Below the pieces are notes generated by a model. That model had not been told where the DNA came from. It saw nothing but the letters and a program-made list of their open reading frames with translations, and did not search any database. A stretch of DNA of 64,000 bases from Primulina eburnea (Eukaryota > Streptophyta > Magnoliopsida > Lamiales > Gesneriaceae), in assembly GCF_022965805.1 (NCBI RefSeq), contig NC_133101.1, positions 3,534,001 through 3,598,000 of the forward strand, read 5' to 3'. Of the stretch, positions 11,409 through 23,199 are shown piece by piece (positions within the stretch are counted from its first letter, which is position 1; each line of letters starts with the position of its first letter). Position numbers and translations under genes: made by a program.

Positions 11409-12619
11409 GAACAGTTTGCGGCCAATATTTTACGAACATGATTTAGAGGAAAATATCTATTTTATTTTGCAAGGAGACTTGTGCAATCTGTAGGACGGAG
11501 CGCTTGCCGCTTTACCAAAAGATATAGCTGGTGTTAATAGTGCAACTCAAATCTTTTAAACCGTACAGCAGCTCAAGCACCATGGTTCGATCACTCTACC
11601 AAACAGGGACAATTATTGCACCTAACACAATCTTTCAATTCACTCCTGGGCAGTGGGTTTCAACTTTTTTAGTTAAGGGGAAAAAAATAGAGCCTTGTAC
11701 ATTGAGGAAAAGGATACGAAGGGATCAAGGGTGAAGACACGGGAGAGAAAAAATAATTGACAACGGAGGCGACTTCGGAATTTTTAGAGGTAATTTAAAC
11801 TATATGATAAAAAATATTAGGGTGACATTTTTCTTTTTCAAGGGTAATATAAAATTAAAAAAAATAAAATAGATTTAATTGAATTTAATGTTATTTTTGT
11901 AATTTATTATGCAAAATAAGAGTCTGAGTATAACTTTAAGTATACACACAAAATTTTTCATTTTTATATAAAGCTATAAAATATTATGTCGAAAATATTT
12001 GCAATTATTTGGGATAGTTTATAGTTGTTGTTCAGATTATATATGATCACTCATTTTGGAGAATAAGTTGTACGTGGAAGACTTTCTTATAAATTTGAGT
12101 CTCTCCTTTGAAAAATATTTTCGTGTGTATGATAATGATACAGTAATTGTTATCAACCAATATAAATAATATCAAGGATCACAATCAATATATGTCAAAT
12201 GCCTAAAATTTCCTTGATAAAATAATTAGGCTCCATATATATCATATATGTTGTTGAGTTTGTGGATCAAGCAAGAGCAATCGGGACAGGGTTGAAGCAG
12301 CAAAGGGCAGCTAAGCCATAGAGGAGCATACGTGGATCAAGCTAGAGCAATCGAATAAATTCTTTTTTCTTTTATTGAATGTGAATAGTTCTTTTTTTCA
12401 GCTGAAATTGAATAGTTTTTTTAAAACGAATAAGGGAAATGGTTTTAATGAGGACGATCAAATGCTATATAAAATTTTCAAAATAAGAATGAAATATCAG
12501 TAAGTATTCTTCAAATTTTAGGATTTCGGAAAATTCAATGAAAATACAAACATGATAAATGTTTTGGATTTCAAGTTGAGTTCAGCTACGTACCCTTGAG
12601 GTATTTCGTTTATCTAGCC
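11409..12619. other. AT-rich duplicated DNA, no gene
   Basis: Segments match 58545-59240 (for example the stretch around 12110-12180 and 12430-12510) and 63140-63380. No protein-like frame, RNA or element ends were recognised. Confidence 0.55.
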
Positions 12620-12800
12620 ATTCACACTTATTCTTTTATTATTATTATTATTGCAAAACTTGTAATATTATTGAAATTAAGAAATATCATTGGTTATAAG
12701 ATTTACAAGTCAATAAAGAAAATATCGGGGCTTCCAAACAAAAGAAATTGGGTGAAAAATAACAAAAGATGTCACTGAATCAGTAACAGTATTCACCCGC
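12620..12800 (-). pseudogene. LINE tail remnant (RNase H-like end), decayed
   Basis: The minus-strand translation keeps FVWKPRYFLY and a degraded SFVIFHPIS in the place where the copy at 59400-59640 reads SLASFAISHSTSFVWKPGDF. Poly-T on the plus strand beside it would be the poly-A tail. Most defining residues are gone in this copy. Confidence 0.4.
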
Positions 12801-14220
12801 ATTTTTGAGATAGAATTAAAATAGTATAAAGGTGGGATAAATCAAAATTTTGAATTTTATTTGCTCAAGGATAATTCACTTCTTGTGATTTTTTCATTGA
12901 TAAATCAAATTAAACAAAAACATTTATAATATTGAAATAGAACCAAATTTTTTATGCATTTTTTAAGATATCATATTCTGATAAGTTAAAGCTATAGAAG
13001 TGGTTTATAGCATCACTTGACATATATCTCAGGTCTTCTCTATCATTATCAGAAGACTTTGACTCTAACCTCCTTTCTGTGCAGCACTCAACTATAATTT
13101 ATTGATATTCACTGTTACTAAATCCAACCGAAATATCTTCATAATTTGTTGAGTTTGATTATCCATCTTCTCTAAATCAATCTACGATACTAACAAATCA
13201 GATGGACATAAAAAAAAAAAAACATAATATATTCTGGTGGAAAAAATTATCATATTTTTTTTATTGTTGATTTTTTTTTAATGAAGAATTTAAAAGTTTT
13301 ATAGGTAAAATGATATATATTATTCAAACTTTTGTTGGACAAATTAAAGGTCGCTTTTCCCATCGCATTACGTGTCCCTGGGCTTTAGTGTACGTGGGAT
13401 CACAAAAAATGATGCTTGGGGACTTGTACAAAATATCTAATGTTATAGAATCAAACGTTTATTAATGTGTCAAAACTTATATTTATTAATCAAGATACAA
13501 TTTTATTTTTTTATATTTGTGGTATCGTAAAGTACACCTATTTAGGTTTTAATGGATCGAACTGTTAGACATATGAGTCCGAGGAGGTGCGTGTCTATCT
13601 GCTAGTGATGTCTCATATCCCTTAGAGATCAGTCGTATCATTTCTCTTCCGTCGGTGATGTCCCCAGCAGAGACAATATTATCCGTTAAGATCTGGTGTC
13701 ATCCACTTAGCCAACCAGATCAAACGGCACAACGTTAACAGCTTGGTGCATAAGAACTTTCCAAAAGATCACGTATCTCAATAATACTCTCACTCATACA
13801 CACTTAACCAAACATTATGTTGCCTACCTCCTCCATCACTCGTCGGAGTCAAAGTCTTGTATATAATTCTACGCCTATTAATTGCGTTCTTGGTGCCGTA
13901 GAATGGACCTGAGAAGATGAGTGGTATGAAAATGTACATGTGGCACCTGAATTCAGAATTGAGGTAAAAGTTCAAGCATTGCTAAGATATAAAATCGGAA
14001 TTTCATTTACTATAATTATATTATTGTTAGTCAGATATATTTTAGAAATTGGATATAAATCCCCAGATTAAAATAAAAGTTGCCGTTTACTCAATTTACT
14101 TTTAAAACTTTGTTTAAATTCCATAACTATGTCAAAAATAACAAACTATCCTTACATTTTAAAACTGGGCTTGAAATGATATCATAACTTAAAAGTAAAT
14201 TATTTCAAACATATAATAAT
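12801..14220. other. AT-rich intergenic DNA
   Basis: No gene is supported. About 13330-13400 resembles part of spacer unit S (AATTAAAGGTCGCTTTT), strongly diverged. The rest is unmatched within the window. Confidence 0.5.
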
Positions 14221-14255
14221 AGTAAATGTTGGAGTAGGATATTATCCCAAAAATC

Positions 14256-14513
14256 ATGGATCCTAACAGGTTCCTAGAATTAATCTTGTATTTCTTTAAG
14301 CTTTTTGGAGATCTTAAAGATAACCAAAAGATAATACAAAACTATGGCAATCAGCTACACTATATACCACAAAAAATTGAAGAAATTTCTGAAAAACAAA
14401 AAGAAATATTTGGAATATTAAAAAATATTCAAACAATAATCCAAACTCTAAAAAAACCAAGTGTGAGCCCAATTATTATAATTACAATTAATTATCAAAC
14501 AATGTTGATTTAA
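14256..14513 (+). CDS. Short lysine/isoleucine-rich ORF, unrecognised
   Basis: An 85-codon frame starting MDPNRFLELILYFFKLFGDL has a heptad-like, possibly coiled-coil middle with repeated NQKIIQN and KQKEIFGILKNIQ words. Degraded protein-like sequence continues after the stop (14514-14640) in the same direction, including LEKFLHNLPVNRTYKNF. This suggests the edge of a decayed larger coding element, perhaps viral-like or retroelement-derived. I do not recognise a family, and the AT-rich composition could also generate such a frame by chance. Confidence 0.2.
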   Translation: MDPNRFLELILYFFKLFGDLKDNQKIIQNYGNQLHYIPQKIEEISEKQKEIFGILKNIQTIIQTLKKPSVSPIIIITINYQTMLI

Positions 14514-16180
14514 ATAAATCTGTAGCTGAAAAATAGTTTAAAATACTTAAAAATGGACTTCAGGACTTAGAAAAATTTCTTCATAACCTCCCCGTCAATA
14601 GAACATACAAAAATTTTAAAATATCTGTAAAGAGAAAATGACTCAAGGACGACGTTGTGGTATTCGTAAACAATCACACACAAGTGCTGACCAGACACAA
14701 ATCAACAATCCACATGCACCTGTTCAAATATAATTACCAAGAGTCACAACAACATAAACTAACTCACAATTCACCATAACAACTAGATAACACCAAACAA
14801 ATACAGGGCATCTCTCAGATCAATAGAATCCGACATAAAACTGACACGATTGCATATAATATAAATGAACTAACTTCGAGACTTCAACTCTGACCACCGA
14901 TAAATGCTATCTCAGTCATGAGCTCCACAGTTAGAACCTTCGCCCGATGCTGCAAAACTACTCGGGTGACTTACCATGGTGCCTAACAGCAACCACAATA
15001 ACCTCCTGTATAAAATATTGAAGTTATGATTCTTGTATGAAACATTTCAAAAATAACAACAATAAACATAAATCATGCATAAACATATAAAAGAATGAAA
15101 TACGCAATGCATGAACATTAATAACAACTAGAGAATGAGAGTCAATAAGAAGTACGATAACAACATGAATAATGCTCGAGCAAAAACACATGGGGGAGCT
15201 ATATCTTAATTCAGATAAACCGCCCTGCCAAGTATACGAGTATGTCATGATGTTTTCAATAAACACCCACGACTCGGTCTCCATACATCTGATACATAAC
15301 AATACAACATGAAGACACAATAACGAATAAAGTATGATGTCGATATTTCAATTGCAATATTACACAAAAAATGCATCAAGAAATATACAATCATAATTTC
15401 AGTATCAGAGATAACTCGACTTGTAAGCCACCAACTGATTCCTAAATAACCACGTGTGCTAAGAATACAACATAACAAGAGGAACAGTCACAAAAATGAT
15501 AGCTAGCGCTCAACATAAATACCATAATATCATGCTTATACTAAATGCCCCAAATATTTCAAATAATAAACATATAACCAACGAGGCATTTCAACAAATA
15601 ATTAACACCCCATAATGATACATAAATATGCTTAAAGCATAATTTATACGTTATTGTCGAATGTTATCGAACGGTAACTTACCTAAATCAACTTTGAACG
15701 ACTCACAAGCTCAACTTTAATCTATTCGGCCTAACAAATAAGATAATATGCTGAATAATTCAACAATTCACCAAAAAATAAAGTAATCCAGCTTATTTCC
15801 AAATTTTTTTTACTAAAGTTGAATTTATTTGTTAAAATTCAACTTTAACGATTTATTTATCAAAGCTTAACCTCAATATTCTCAATAGTTCACCAATACA
15901 CATATTATCTCCAATAAATCTTCATTTCACAATTTAAATCCCAAATTCGACTAAAAATATCGAATTATTCAACAATTCGTTTTAAATTTCCAACTTTCAA
16001 AAAATGAGTTTGATTTGTGAGTTTACTTATGTACCATTTTTTTCGTTATTACTTAATTAATGTTTTATTTATTTATATGGTTTCTTTTTCCCACTATTAC
16101 TTAATAATTTATAGATTTTTTTAATTTAATTTAATTAATTAATTATTAATTTAATTGATACATAACTATACATTCTTTCA
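14514..16180. other. Non-coding, possible old gypsy LTR remnant on the minus strand
   Basis: About 14640-15720 is richer in GC than its surroundings and contains long unique-looking segments, such as TTATCGAACGGTAACTTACC, of a kind seen in gypsy LTRs. There are no paired ends, TSD or primer site. Frames on the minus strand are not protein-like. Confidence 0.25.
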
Positions 16181-16189
16181 CATGAAAAA

Positions 16190-16600
16190 GCGAACTACTA
16201 TTAATATTTTATTAAACCTAAAAATTGTTTTTCTAATTTTTATAACAAAAAATGATTCAAACTTAATTTTTTAAACTTCAAATTAAATGAACATATAAAT
16301 TTGTGGTTGCTGGTTCGGACTTAATTTTTTAAACTTCAAGTTAAATAAACATATACGTTTTATAACAAAAAATGGCTGAAACTTATTTTAAACTTTAAGT
16401 TAAATGAACATATAAATTTGTGGTTATTGATTCGAATTTAATTTTTTTAAGTTCAAGTTAAATGAACATGTAGATTTATTTTTAGTATTTTTTAAACCTA
16501 TAATACATTTTCTATTTTTATAATAAAAAATAATTCGTACTTAATATTTTAAACTTAAAGTTAAATGAAAATATAAATATGTCGTTATCCATTTATATTT
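16190..16600 (+). repeat. Degenerate tandem repeat, units of about 55-65 bp
   Basis: Words of the form TTTAAACTTCAAGTTAAATG-AACATATAAATTTGTGGTT recur at about 16265, 16325, 16390, 16440 and 16545, with substitutions and uneven spacing. No coding role is apparent. Confidence 0.6.
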
Positions 16601-17043
16601 ATCTATAATACTCATCCATACATTGTTAGTTATCTAATATTTGATTTCCACATGGTTTCAATCTATAAATTTAGTTTAAATAAATATTTGTGGATGTTGA
16701 TGCTTTGTTGTATTTGAAATAATTTTGAGGTCATGACGATGTGAATAATTTTAATTTGATTTATTTATATATGATTAATGATATGTTCGGTTTTAACACC
16801 AACAAAGGTATTCAAACACAATATTCTCAATAAGTTGCAATAGCTCGTGTTCTGATAGGACTCGTTTTTACGTGTTTTTAGTGTTAGTTTTGAGTCGCAT
16901 TCATGCATCATATTAGTTTGTTTTAGTTTAATTTAGCATTCATTTAGCATTATTTAGCATTTGGCTGATCTCGTGTATTTTGTGGTTGTTTTGTAGGAAT
17001 TGGACCAAAAAGGGGGATTTTATATGCAGAGCAGCGAGAATGC

Positions 17044-17224
17044 CTCGCTAGGGCGGTCAAAAGTGACCGCCCCAGCGAGCATTTTAATCCAGCCGAGGAG
17101 TATTTGCGCGAACCTCTCGCTAGGGCGGTCAAAAGTGACCGCCCCAGCGAGAGCAAAGACGCGGCCAAGGATTTTTATTCGAGAACCACTCGCCCCAGCG
17201 GTCAAAAGTGGCCGCCCTAGCGAG
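17044..17224 (+). repeat. Array of three GC-rich hairpins in the 5' LTR
   Basis: Hairpins lie at 17044-17079, 17116-17151 and 17189-17224, spaced 72-73 bp. The first two have arms CTCGCT-GGGCGGTCA and TGACCGCCC-AGCGAG around an AAAG loop, with one mismatch. The third is a variant with a shorter perfect stem. Each core reads GGTCAA, whose complement TTGACC is a W-box. They sit upstream of the TATA box. Confidence 0.85.
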
Positions 17225-17266
17225 CGACGAAATCCGAGAAGATTTGTTTCCAAATTTTATGGACTC

Positions 17267-17273
17267 TATAAAA
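17267..17273 (+). promoter_or_regulatory. TATA box in the 5' LTR
   Basis: TATAAAA about 43 bp after the last hairpin; repeated at 21005-21011 in the 3' LTR. It probably drives the element transcript. Confidence 0.55.
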
Positions 17274-18152
17274 CCACCTAACCTAATACACGAGAAGAGG
17301 CGCCGCGATTTGGAAGGGAGAGGCGCCGCGATTTGGAAGGGAGAGCACTGTAGCAGGCGATAGCTCAACGGAACCGGAACAAGAACTCAACAGCGTTTTC
17401 TCTTTACTCTTTTATTGTAGTTAGGATTTAGGGGATCCGACCCCGAACCGTTGTTTGATTATTTAATTCTCGACTTTTGATTCATTCTTGATTGTGCTAT
17501 TATTTTACATTGAATTGTTAAAGCCTAGCTAACTTTAATAATATCTAATATTGTGGGTGAGTTCGAGAGAATAACTTGCGATAGGAACAAGTAGCATAAT
17601 CCGTGGATCTACAATTTACATAGAGATATGAAGTTGGATACACGTTGGTAGTCATAGTCCAGTAGAGCGAAAACTAAGGGATTTCATAGATCGACATGCA
17701 ATTCACCGTTAGTAAATAATAAAAGAGATTTTATTATTCTTTCGTGTAGAATTAGTTTAGCATAGCTCGAGAGAGTATGTTAATTGCTTAGGAAATCCTG
17801 TCAAAAGCGTAAATCAGTGTCGATATTAATTAATTAAATTAACGACGGGTAGGTGAACCGAGATCCTAACACTCGCTTATTTATTATTTTAGTTTATATT
17901 ATTTTTAATGTGTTTGTTTCAATTTAGTGTTTTAGTATTAATTTAGTTAATAAGTAATTCAATTGTCGTTTTAATTAATTAAAGAATTTAATTTAAAGTA
18001 AATTTGTCTAATCAATCTCTGTGGGATCGATACTCGTACTCTTAGACGTTTTACTATAACTTGACATCGTGCACTTGCGATTATTTCGAGCCTGAATTTT
18101 TATTTATTTTTATTGGAGATTTTACTGTGCATGTTTTGCTCGATCAAGTTTT

Positions 18153-18171
18153 TGGCGCCGTTGCCGGGGAT
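18153..18171 (+). other. Primer-binding site, tRNA-Asp type
   Basis: TGGCGCCGTTGCCGGGGAT lies 6 nt after the LTR end. It is complementary to the 3' end of plant tRNA-Asp(GTC), the usual primer for Athila and Tat/Ogre elements. Confidence 0.85.
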
Positions 18172-18294
18172 TGAAATTGACAAATTTTTCTTTTTGTTAT
18201 TTTCTTTAGTTAATTTAATTTTTTTAGTTATTTATTTTATTTTATTCCTGCGTGATCTACCGTTTTCTATTTTCTTTTTGCAGGAAATTTTCTT

Positions 18295-19272
18295 GTGCAA
18301 TACTTTGAGATGTTTCATCGAAAAGTATTCACAAGATTTGCCCAACAACGCGGAGAGCCTTTTTACGCAGCATGGGAGAGATTCGATTATTTAGCAAACA
18401 ATTTCCTGTATCATGATTTTTCTAACTATTCTCTTCTTAAATTTTTCCTTAATGGTTTGGATGCACTAACACGAAGATGGGTGATCGACGGAGCACTAAC
18501 AACAGGCAGTCCACTATTTTGCCGAGATGATGAGAAAATGATACTTTTGTTGGGTGATATGGCGGACTTTGACTACCATAGATATTGGGATCTTTCACCA
18601 CAGTGTTGGAGTCATCAATACACACAAGATCAGTACCCAGAGTTTATAGACCAACCATTTGAGTTTCAAAATGATGAGAGAGATAGCCATGAACTGATCA
18701 CGACTCAACTAGAAGATACCGTGGATAGGTATGTGGCACTAACTGAGGCAGCTATAGAAAATCAAATTAATTCTCTGCGCAACCTTGAGGAGCAAATAGA
18801 GAATATCAAGAAATCCATCTTTCAGAGTCGCCGAGAACATGAAGTGAAGCGAGATACTCAACCGGTGATCGATCCGGTTTGGTTTGATGATGATGACTCA
18901 AACAACCAAGATAGTGAGAATGAGTTGGATAAGACTGAAAATCTAGAGTTGTTTGATCCTTCGCTGGTAAATGAGCCTCAGTCGGAAGAGATTTTTGAAG
19001 AATTTTCTGATAAAGGAGTGCCGACACTATTTTTCTCATCTCATGCCGATTATTCAGAGTTGTGTGTTGTTGAGGTGACGAGCTTAATGTGCCTATATCT
19101 AGCCAGACTTGAGGGCATTTGGAATCCAGACCCAGATGTGGTGTCATATGACACTTACTTTGGGCATCAGCCGCTCTTTGATAAGGACTTCGGAGGGTCA
19201 AGCCGACGACTAGAAATCAGGCGCTACTTGGGAGGCAACCCAAGCGTTTTATATTTTAGTTATTTATTTTAA
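18295..19272 (+). CDS. Gag-like protein of the Athila/Tat-type element
   Basis: A 325-codon frame. Residues about 9-60 (FTRFAQQRGEPFYAAWERFD, then a stretch ending FFLNGLDALTRRW) match the Athila gag pattern of an aromatic ExxYxxWERF and FYNGL-type core. Residues about 140-180 look coiled-coil, followed by an acidic region. There is no zinc knuckle, protease or polymerase. The first ATG used here is only the first in frame; gag sequence may begin earlier at about 18250. The capsid-like protein may assemble particles, or this may be a remnant under no selection. Confidence 0.6.
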   Translation: MQYFEMFHRKVFTRFAQQRGEPFYAAWERFDYLANNFLYHDFSNYSLLKFFLNGLDALTRRWVIDGALTTGSPLFCRDDEKMILLLGDMADFDYHRYWDLSPQCWSHQYTQDQYPEFIDQPFEFQNDERDSHELITTQLEDTVDRYVALTEAAIENQINSLRNLEEQIENIKKSIFQSRREHEVKRDTQPVIDPVWFDDDDSNNQDSENELDKTENLELFDPSLVNEPQSEEIFEEFSDKGVPTLFFSSHADYSELCVVEVTSLMCLYLARLEGIWNPDPDVVSYDTYFGHQPLFDKDFGGSSRRLEIRRYLGGNPSVLYFSYLF

Positions 19273-20575
19273 TTTTAGTTGTTGCATTGAGTCCCGGTTT
19301 CGTGGTTATTTGATTTTGCTCAATTTCTTTTGTGCCAGGTGAGCATACTGGAGGACGTGGGAGATTGATGGCCTTAGGAGCTCGTACAATAGGAGATGAT
19401 TGATGTCTACAACTACTACAATATAATCAACCAGGGGAGTTTTTATTTTATTTTTATTAAATTATTAATTATTAATAATTTTTTTTATGCATGCATTTAG
19501 TTGTTTGGTTTTATCTATCTATTTAATTTTTCTATGTCGTCTAGTGCAATGGGGACATTGCACGACTTTAGTATGAGGGGGTGGGGTAGGTATTTTCTTT
19601 TAGTTATTTGGTATCATTTAAAAAAAAAATAAAAAATAAAAAAAAATTGGATGATGAAATTTGGCCAATGATGAATGCGAATTGATGATAAACATGCTCA
19701 TTGATCTTGTTTCTTCATTAAGTTTTAGACACCCCTGTTGTTGAAGCATGAAATTTTTGCTTGAATGTTGAATATTTTTAAACACATGTTGTAACTAGTG
19801 AATTTTGTGAATAGTAGTGCAATTTTGAATTTTTGTGGGGAATTTGAGAAGCATGAGGTGTGAGTTGAACTTGAGTGCATGTCTATGAAATGAGTTACTA
19901 ACCAGTGGCACAATAATGAATTAGACAATTTTTTTTTATGGATTTGAATATGGAGTACATAGTGAAAATTGTGCACTTAAAAAAAAAAAAAAAAGGGAGA
20001 TGTAAGTTGAGGGGGAGCCAAATAAAGGAATGAAATCCTATTCCTAGGCTAAAAAGTTGGAGATGTAAGGAGACGAGGAATGTCGGATAAAAAAAAATCT
20101 GACAAGTGCATAATGAAAATGAGCTGTGTATTCCCGTCTTTTAATCAATTGACTATACTCTGATAATAAGTGAATCCTAATGTGCAAATATGAAGTCCTA
20201 ATTAGTTGTACTTACTGGTTAGCAATGAGTGGAGACTGGAGCATGAAAGTGAACTTGCATTTAACATGTAAATCGAGTTATCTTGCAAATTTCAGGAATG
20301 AATCTACTTGAAAGACACGATACTGGAAACAACATTGCACTCACACACATTCACGTTCAACGCATAAAAATTAGTGTGGAAATTTCAAGGGGTGTGCGAT
20401 GTCGTGTGTTGTACATTGATCAATGGAAAATATACTTAAGATTTGTTGATGCATGAGTTGAGCCATTACATATCATTGAATTAGTTTTCATTTTATTTTA
20501 TTTATTTGATTTTTGTTTTTGTTTTTAGTTTTTGTTGTGTCTTGTCACCTATTTTGCTCGAGGGCGAGCAAAAGG
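19273..20575 (+). other. Non-coding interior of the Athila/Tat-type element
   Basis: Contains oligo-A runs near 19622-19650 and 19980-19995 and no protein-like frame. A hairpin (19544-19563) followed by TTAGTATGAGGGGGT (19568-19582) duplicates the purine-tract module found at 20555-20590. Confidence 0.7.
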
Positions 20576-20590
20576 TTAGTATGAGGGGGT
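20555..20590 (+). other. Polypurine tract with preceding stem-loop
   Basis: A stem TGCTCG/CGAGCA (20555-20570) precedes AAAAGGTTAGTATGAGGGGG, which touches the 3' LTR. This is the expected plus-strand priming site. Confidence 0.7.
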
Positions 20591-21884
20591 TGATAGGACT
20601 CGTTTTTACGTGTTTTTAGTGTTAGTTTTGAGTCGCATTCATGCATCATATTAGTTTGTTTTAGTTTAATTTAGCATTCATTTAGCATTATTTAGCATTT
20701 GGCTGATCTCGTGTATTTTGTGGTTGTTTTGTAGGAATTGGACCAAAAAGGGGGATTTTATATGCAGAGCAGCGAGAATGCCTCGCTAGGGCGGTCAAAA
20801 GTGACCGCCCCAGCGAGCATTTTAATCCAGCCGAGGAGTATTTGCGCGAACCTCTCGCTAGGGCGGTCAAAAGTGACCGCCCCAGCGAGACCAAAGACGC
20901 GGCCAAGGATTTTTATTCGAGAACCACTCGCCCCAGCGGTCAAAAGTGGCCGCCCTAGCGAGCGACGAAATCCGAGAAGATTTGTTTCCAAATTTTATGG
21001 ACTCTATAAAACCACCTAACCTAATACACGAGAAGATGCGTCGCGATTTGGAAGGGAGAGGCGCCGCGATTTGGAAGGGAGAGCACTGTAGCAGGCGATA
21101 GCTCAACGGAACCGAAACAAGAACTCAACAGCGTTTTCTCTTTACTCTTTTATTGTAGTTAGGATTTAGGGGATCCGACCCCGAACCGTTGTTTGATTAT
21201 TTAATTCTCGACTTTTGATTCATTCTTGATTGTGCTATTATTTTACATTGAATTGTTAAAGCCTAGCTAACTTTAATAATATCTAATATTGTGGGTGAGT
21301 TCGAGAGAATAACTTGCGATAGGAACAAGTAGCATAATCCGTGGATCTACAATTTACATAGAGATATGAAGTTGGATACACGTTGGTAGTCATAGTCCAG
21401 TAGAGCGAAAACTAAGGGATTTCATAGATCGACATGCAATTCACCGTTAGTAAATAATAAAAGAGATTTTATTATTCTTTCGTGTAGAATTAGTTTAGCA
21501 TAGCTCGAGAGAGTATGTTAATTGCTTAGGAAATCCTGTCAAAAGCGTAAATCAGTGTCGATATTAATTAATTAAATTAACGACGGGTAGGTGAACCGAG
21601 ATCCTAACACTCGCTTATTTATTATTTTAGTTTATATTATTTTTAATGTGTTTGTTTCAATTTAGTGTTTTAGTATTAATTTAGTTAATAAGTAATTCAA
21701 TTGTCGTTTTAATTAATTAAAGAATTTAATTTAAAGTAAATTTGTCTAATCAATCTCTGTGGGATCGATACTCGTACTCTTAGACGTTTTACTATAACTT
21801 GACATCGTGCACTTGCGATTATTTCGAGCCTGAATTTTTATTTATTTTTATTGGAGATTTTACTGTGCAAGTTTTGCTCGATCA
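20591..21884 (+). repeat. 3' LTR of the Athila/Tat-type element
   Basis: Same length as the 5' LTR. Hairpins are at 20782-20817, 20854-20889 and 20927-20962. Substitutions seen include GAGC to GACC near 20890 and two changes in the first 23-bp unit near 21036-21040. Confidence 0.9.
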
Positions 21885-21889
21885 TGTTC

Positions 21890-23100
21890 TAAGAATGTAA
21901 ACACCGATGAATTAAATCTATTTTGTTTGTTTTTTTTTCATCAAGCGGAAAATATTCGAAATAATCCTTCGTGAAGAAAACTGAAAATATTAAGTGAGGA
22001 CCAGTTACAGCTTGTATCCGTTCAGTTGTGGGGCGAACAAAACTGATATCAGCTGAACTGATCAGTTGAGTTTTGAAAATTTGTAAACAAGTAAATACAC
22101 ATGGGTTTGTTTATGTTTGTTCGGAGACTTCAATTGCTCTTATGTCACCTCTTCTATCTTTCGGATAGGATCTACTAACAAACTGAAGGCCCCACTCTCA
22201 GACATCACTTGTTTAATGTCTTTGCGAAAATACTACATACACAAGTTTTACGTCTATGTACAAGACTCACTCAACTGAATTTATCTCTCTATATATGTGA
22301 GTGATTCTGTGTGAGAGAACTGATCTATCAAACAACACTGAGGTGTTCTCACACACTGAGAGAATTGTGCTTCTAATCTAAGCTGATAACACTATAAAGT
22401 GTTCCTTCTGGGCTGATTGCTTCTTGTAAGTTGATATATTTTTTAAGCGCGCCCTCTATGTATATCTTTGTACCTTTTATGATTGCTGATACACACACAC
22501 ACACACTTGTTTTCCCCCACTGTTGTTGATGATCTTGATCTTGTATATATAGTGGCAATGTGACCGTACATCAAGACTCATCAATTATGTTCCTTGCAGT
22601 TTGAATCTGTTCCTCAAAAATTTGTGTATGTACTTTTTACAGTCATTCTGGAAAGTATTGACTTTAAAATCTACTGCAACATTCGTTATTGTTCTTTTAT
22701 CGGACAATTGTTGTTACTCTTGTGCAAAGCTGGAATCTTGCTACGATATGTGAACTGGTCTGCTCCAAACTAACGCTCTGAACTGCTCTGCTGAACTAGT
22801 CTTTGAATTGGTCTTCGACAGGTCTTGAACTGGTCTGCTGAACTAGTCTTTGAATTGGTCTTCGACTGGTCTTGAACTGGTCTGATTAAAATCAGGTGGC
22901 TCGTCAGCTGGATTGTTTTCACTGATTCAGTTGAACTGGTCTTCAATATATCAGTTGGATTGGTTTAGTTTTGGGCAAACAATTGACACTTTCAGTTTGC
23001 TTCTCGATATCTTCAGTTTTGTTTCGGGAACTGATCAGTTGAAAGCCAGATCCATTTCAGCTTTTTGCGAGCTTAGGTAAACTTGTTAGAGACAAAATAA
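21890..23100. mobile_element. Copia-type LTR fragment
   Basis: A segment at about 22117-22200 (TTCGGAGACTTCAATTGCTC, then a stretch with TATGTCACC and TTTCGGATAGGA) resembles the LTR of the copia element at 55655-55700, which reads TTCGGAGATTGAATACTCCT. Many ACTGATCAGTT-like words occur. No paired ends, primer site or coding region was found. Confidence 0.4.
22787..22880 (+). repeat. 47-bp tandem repeat, two units
   Basis: Units start at 22787 and 22834 with TCTGCTGAACTAGTCTTTGA and continue nearly identically, with one A/T difference (CGACAGG, CGACTGG). Degenerate CTGGTCT and GAACTGG words flank them. Confidence 0.8.
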
Positions 23101-23199
23101 AAAGTTCTGTAAACATCAAAATCAAGATTGAGAACATGAAAATTATTAAATAACAAAAGGACACTTGATTATTACATGTTATTGAATTAATTCAATAAA

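Larger units (their letters stand above)
16853..18146 (+). repeat. 5' LTR of the Athila/Tat-type element
   Basis: Contains three hairpins (17044-17224), a TATA box (TATAAAA, 17267-17273) and a 23-bp tandem pair (17298-17343). The second unit of that pair is kept in the 3' LTR, while the first differs there. Confidence 0.9.
16853..21884 (+). mobile_element. Complete non-autonomous Athila/Tat-type LTR retrotransposon
   Basis: Two 1294-bp LTRs (16853-18146 and 20591-21884) begin TGATAGG and end GATCA. They are flanked by the 5-bp TSD TGTTC (16848-16852 and 21885-21889). Just inside the 5' LTR is a primer site complementary to tRNA-Asp, and just before the 3' LTR is a purine tract. The 2.4-kb interior holds a single gag-like ORF and long non-coding DNA, with no protease, RT, RNase H or integrase. 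The LTRs differ at about half a dozen sites by eye, so the insertion is young. It must have moved with enzymes from another element. Confidence 0.9.

Noticed and set aside
15024..15478. Two minus-strand frames rich in hydrophobic and cysteine residues
   Set aside because: No conserved motif or start context, overlapping frames, within AT-rich probable LTR remnant.
17044..17224. CRISPR-like repeat array
   Set aside because: Three hairpins within an LTR of a plant retrotransposon; spacing sequences are LTR sequence present in both LTRs.
16950..17368. Overlapping 70-90 codon frames with repeated SLGRSLLTALAR-like words, repeated at 20688-21106
   Set aside because: They lie in the LTR hairpin array, occur in opposite strands and frames, and reflect GC-rich hairpin sequence lacking stops.
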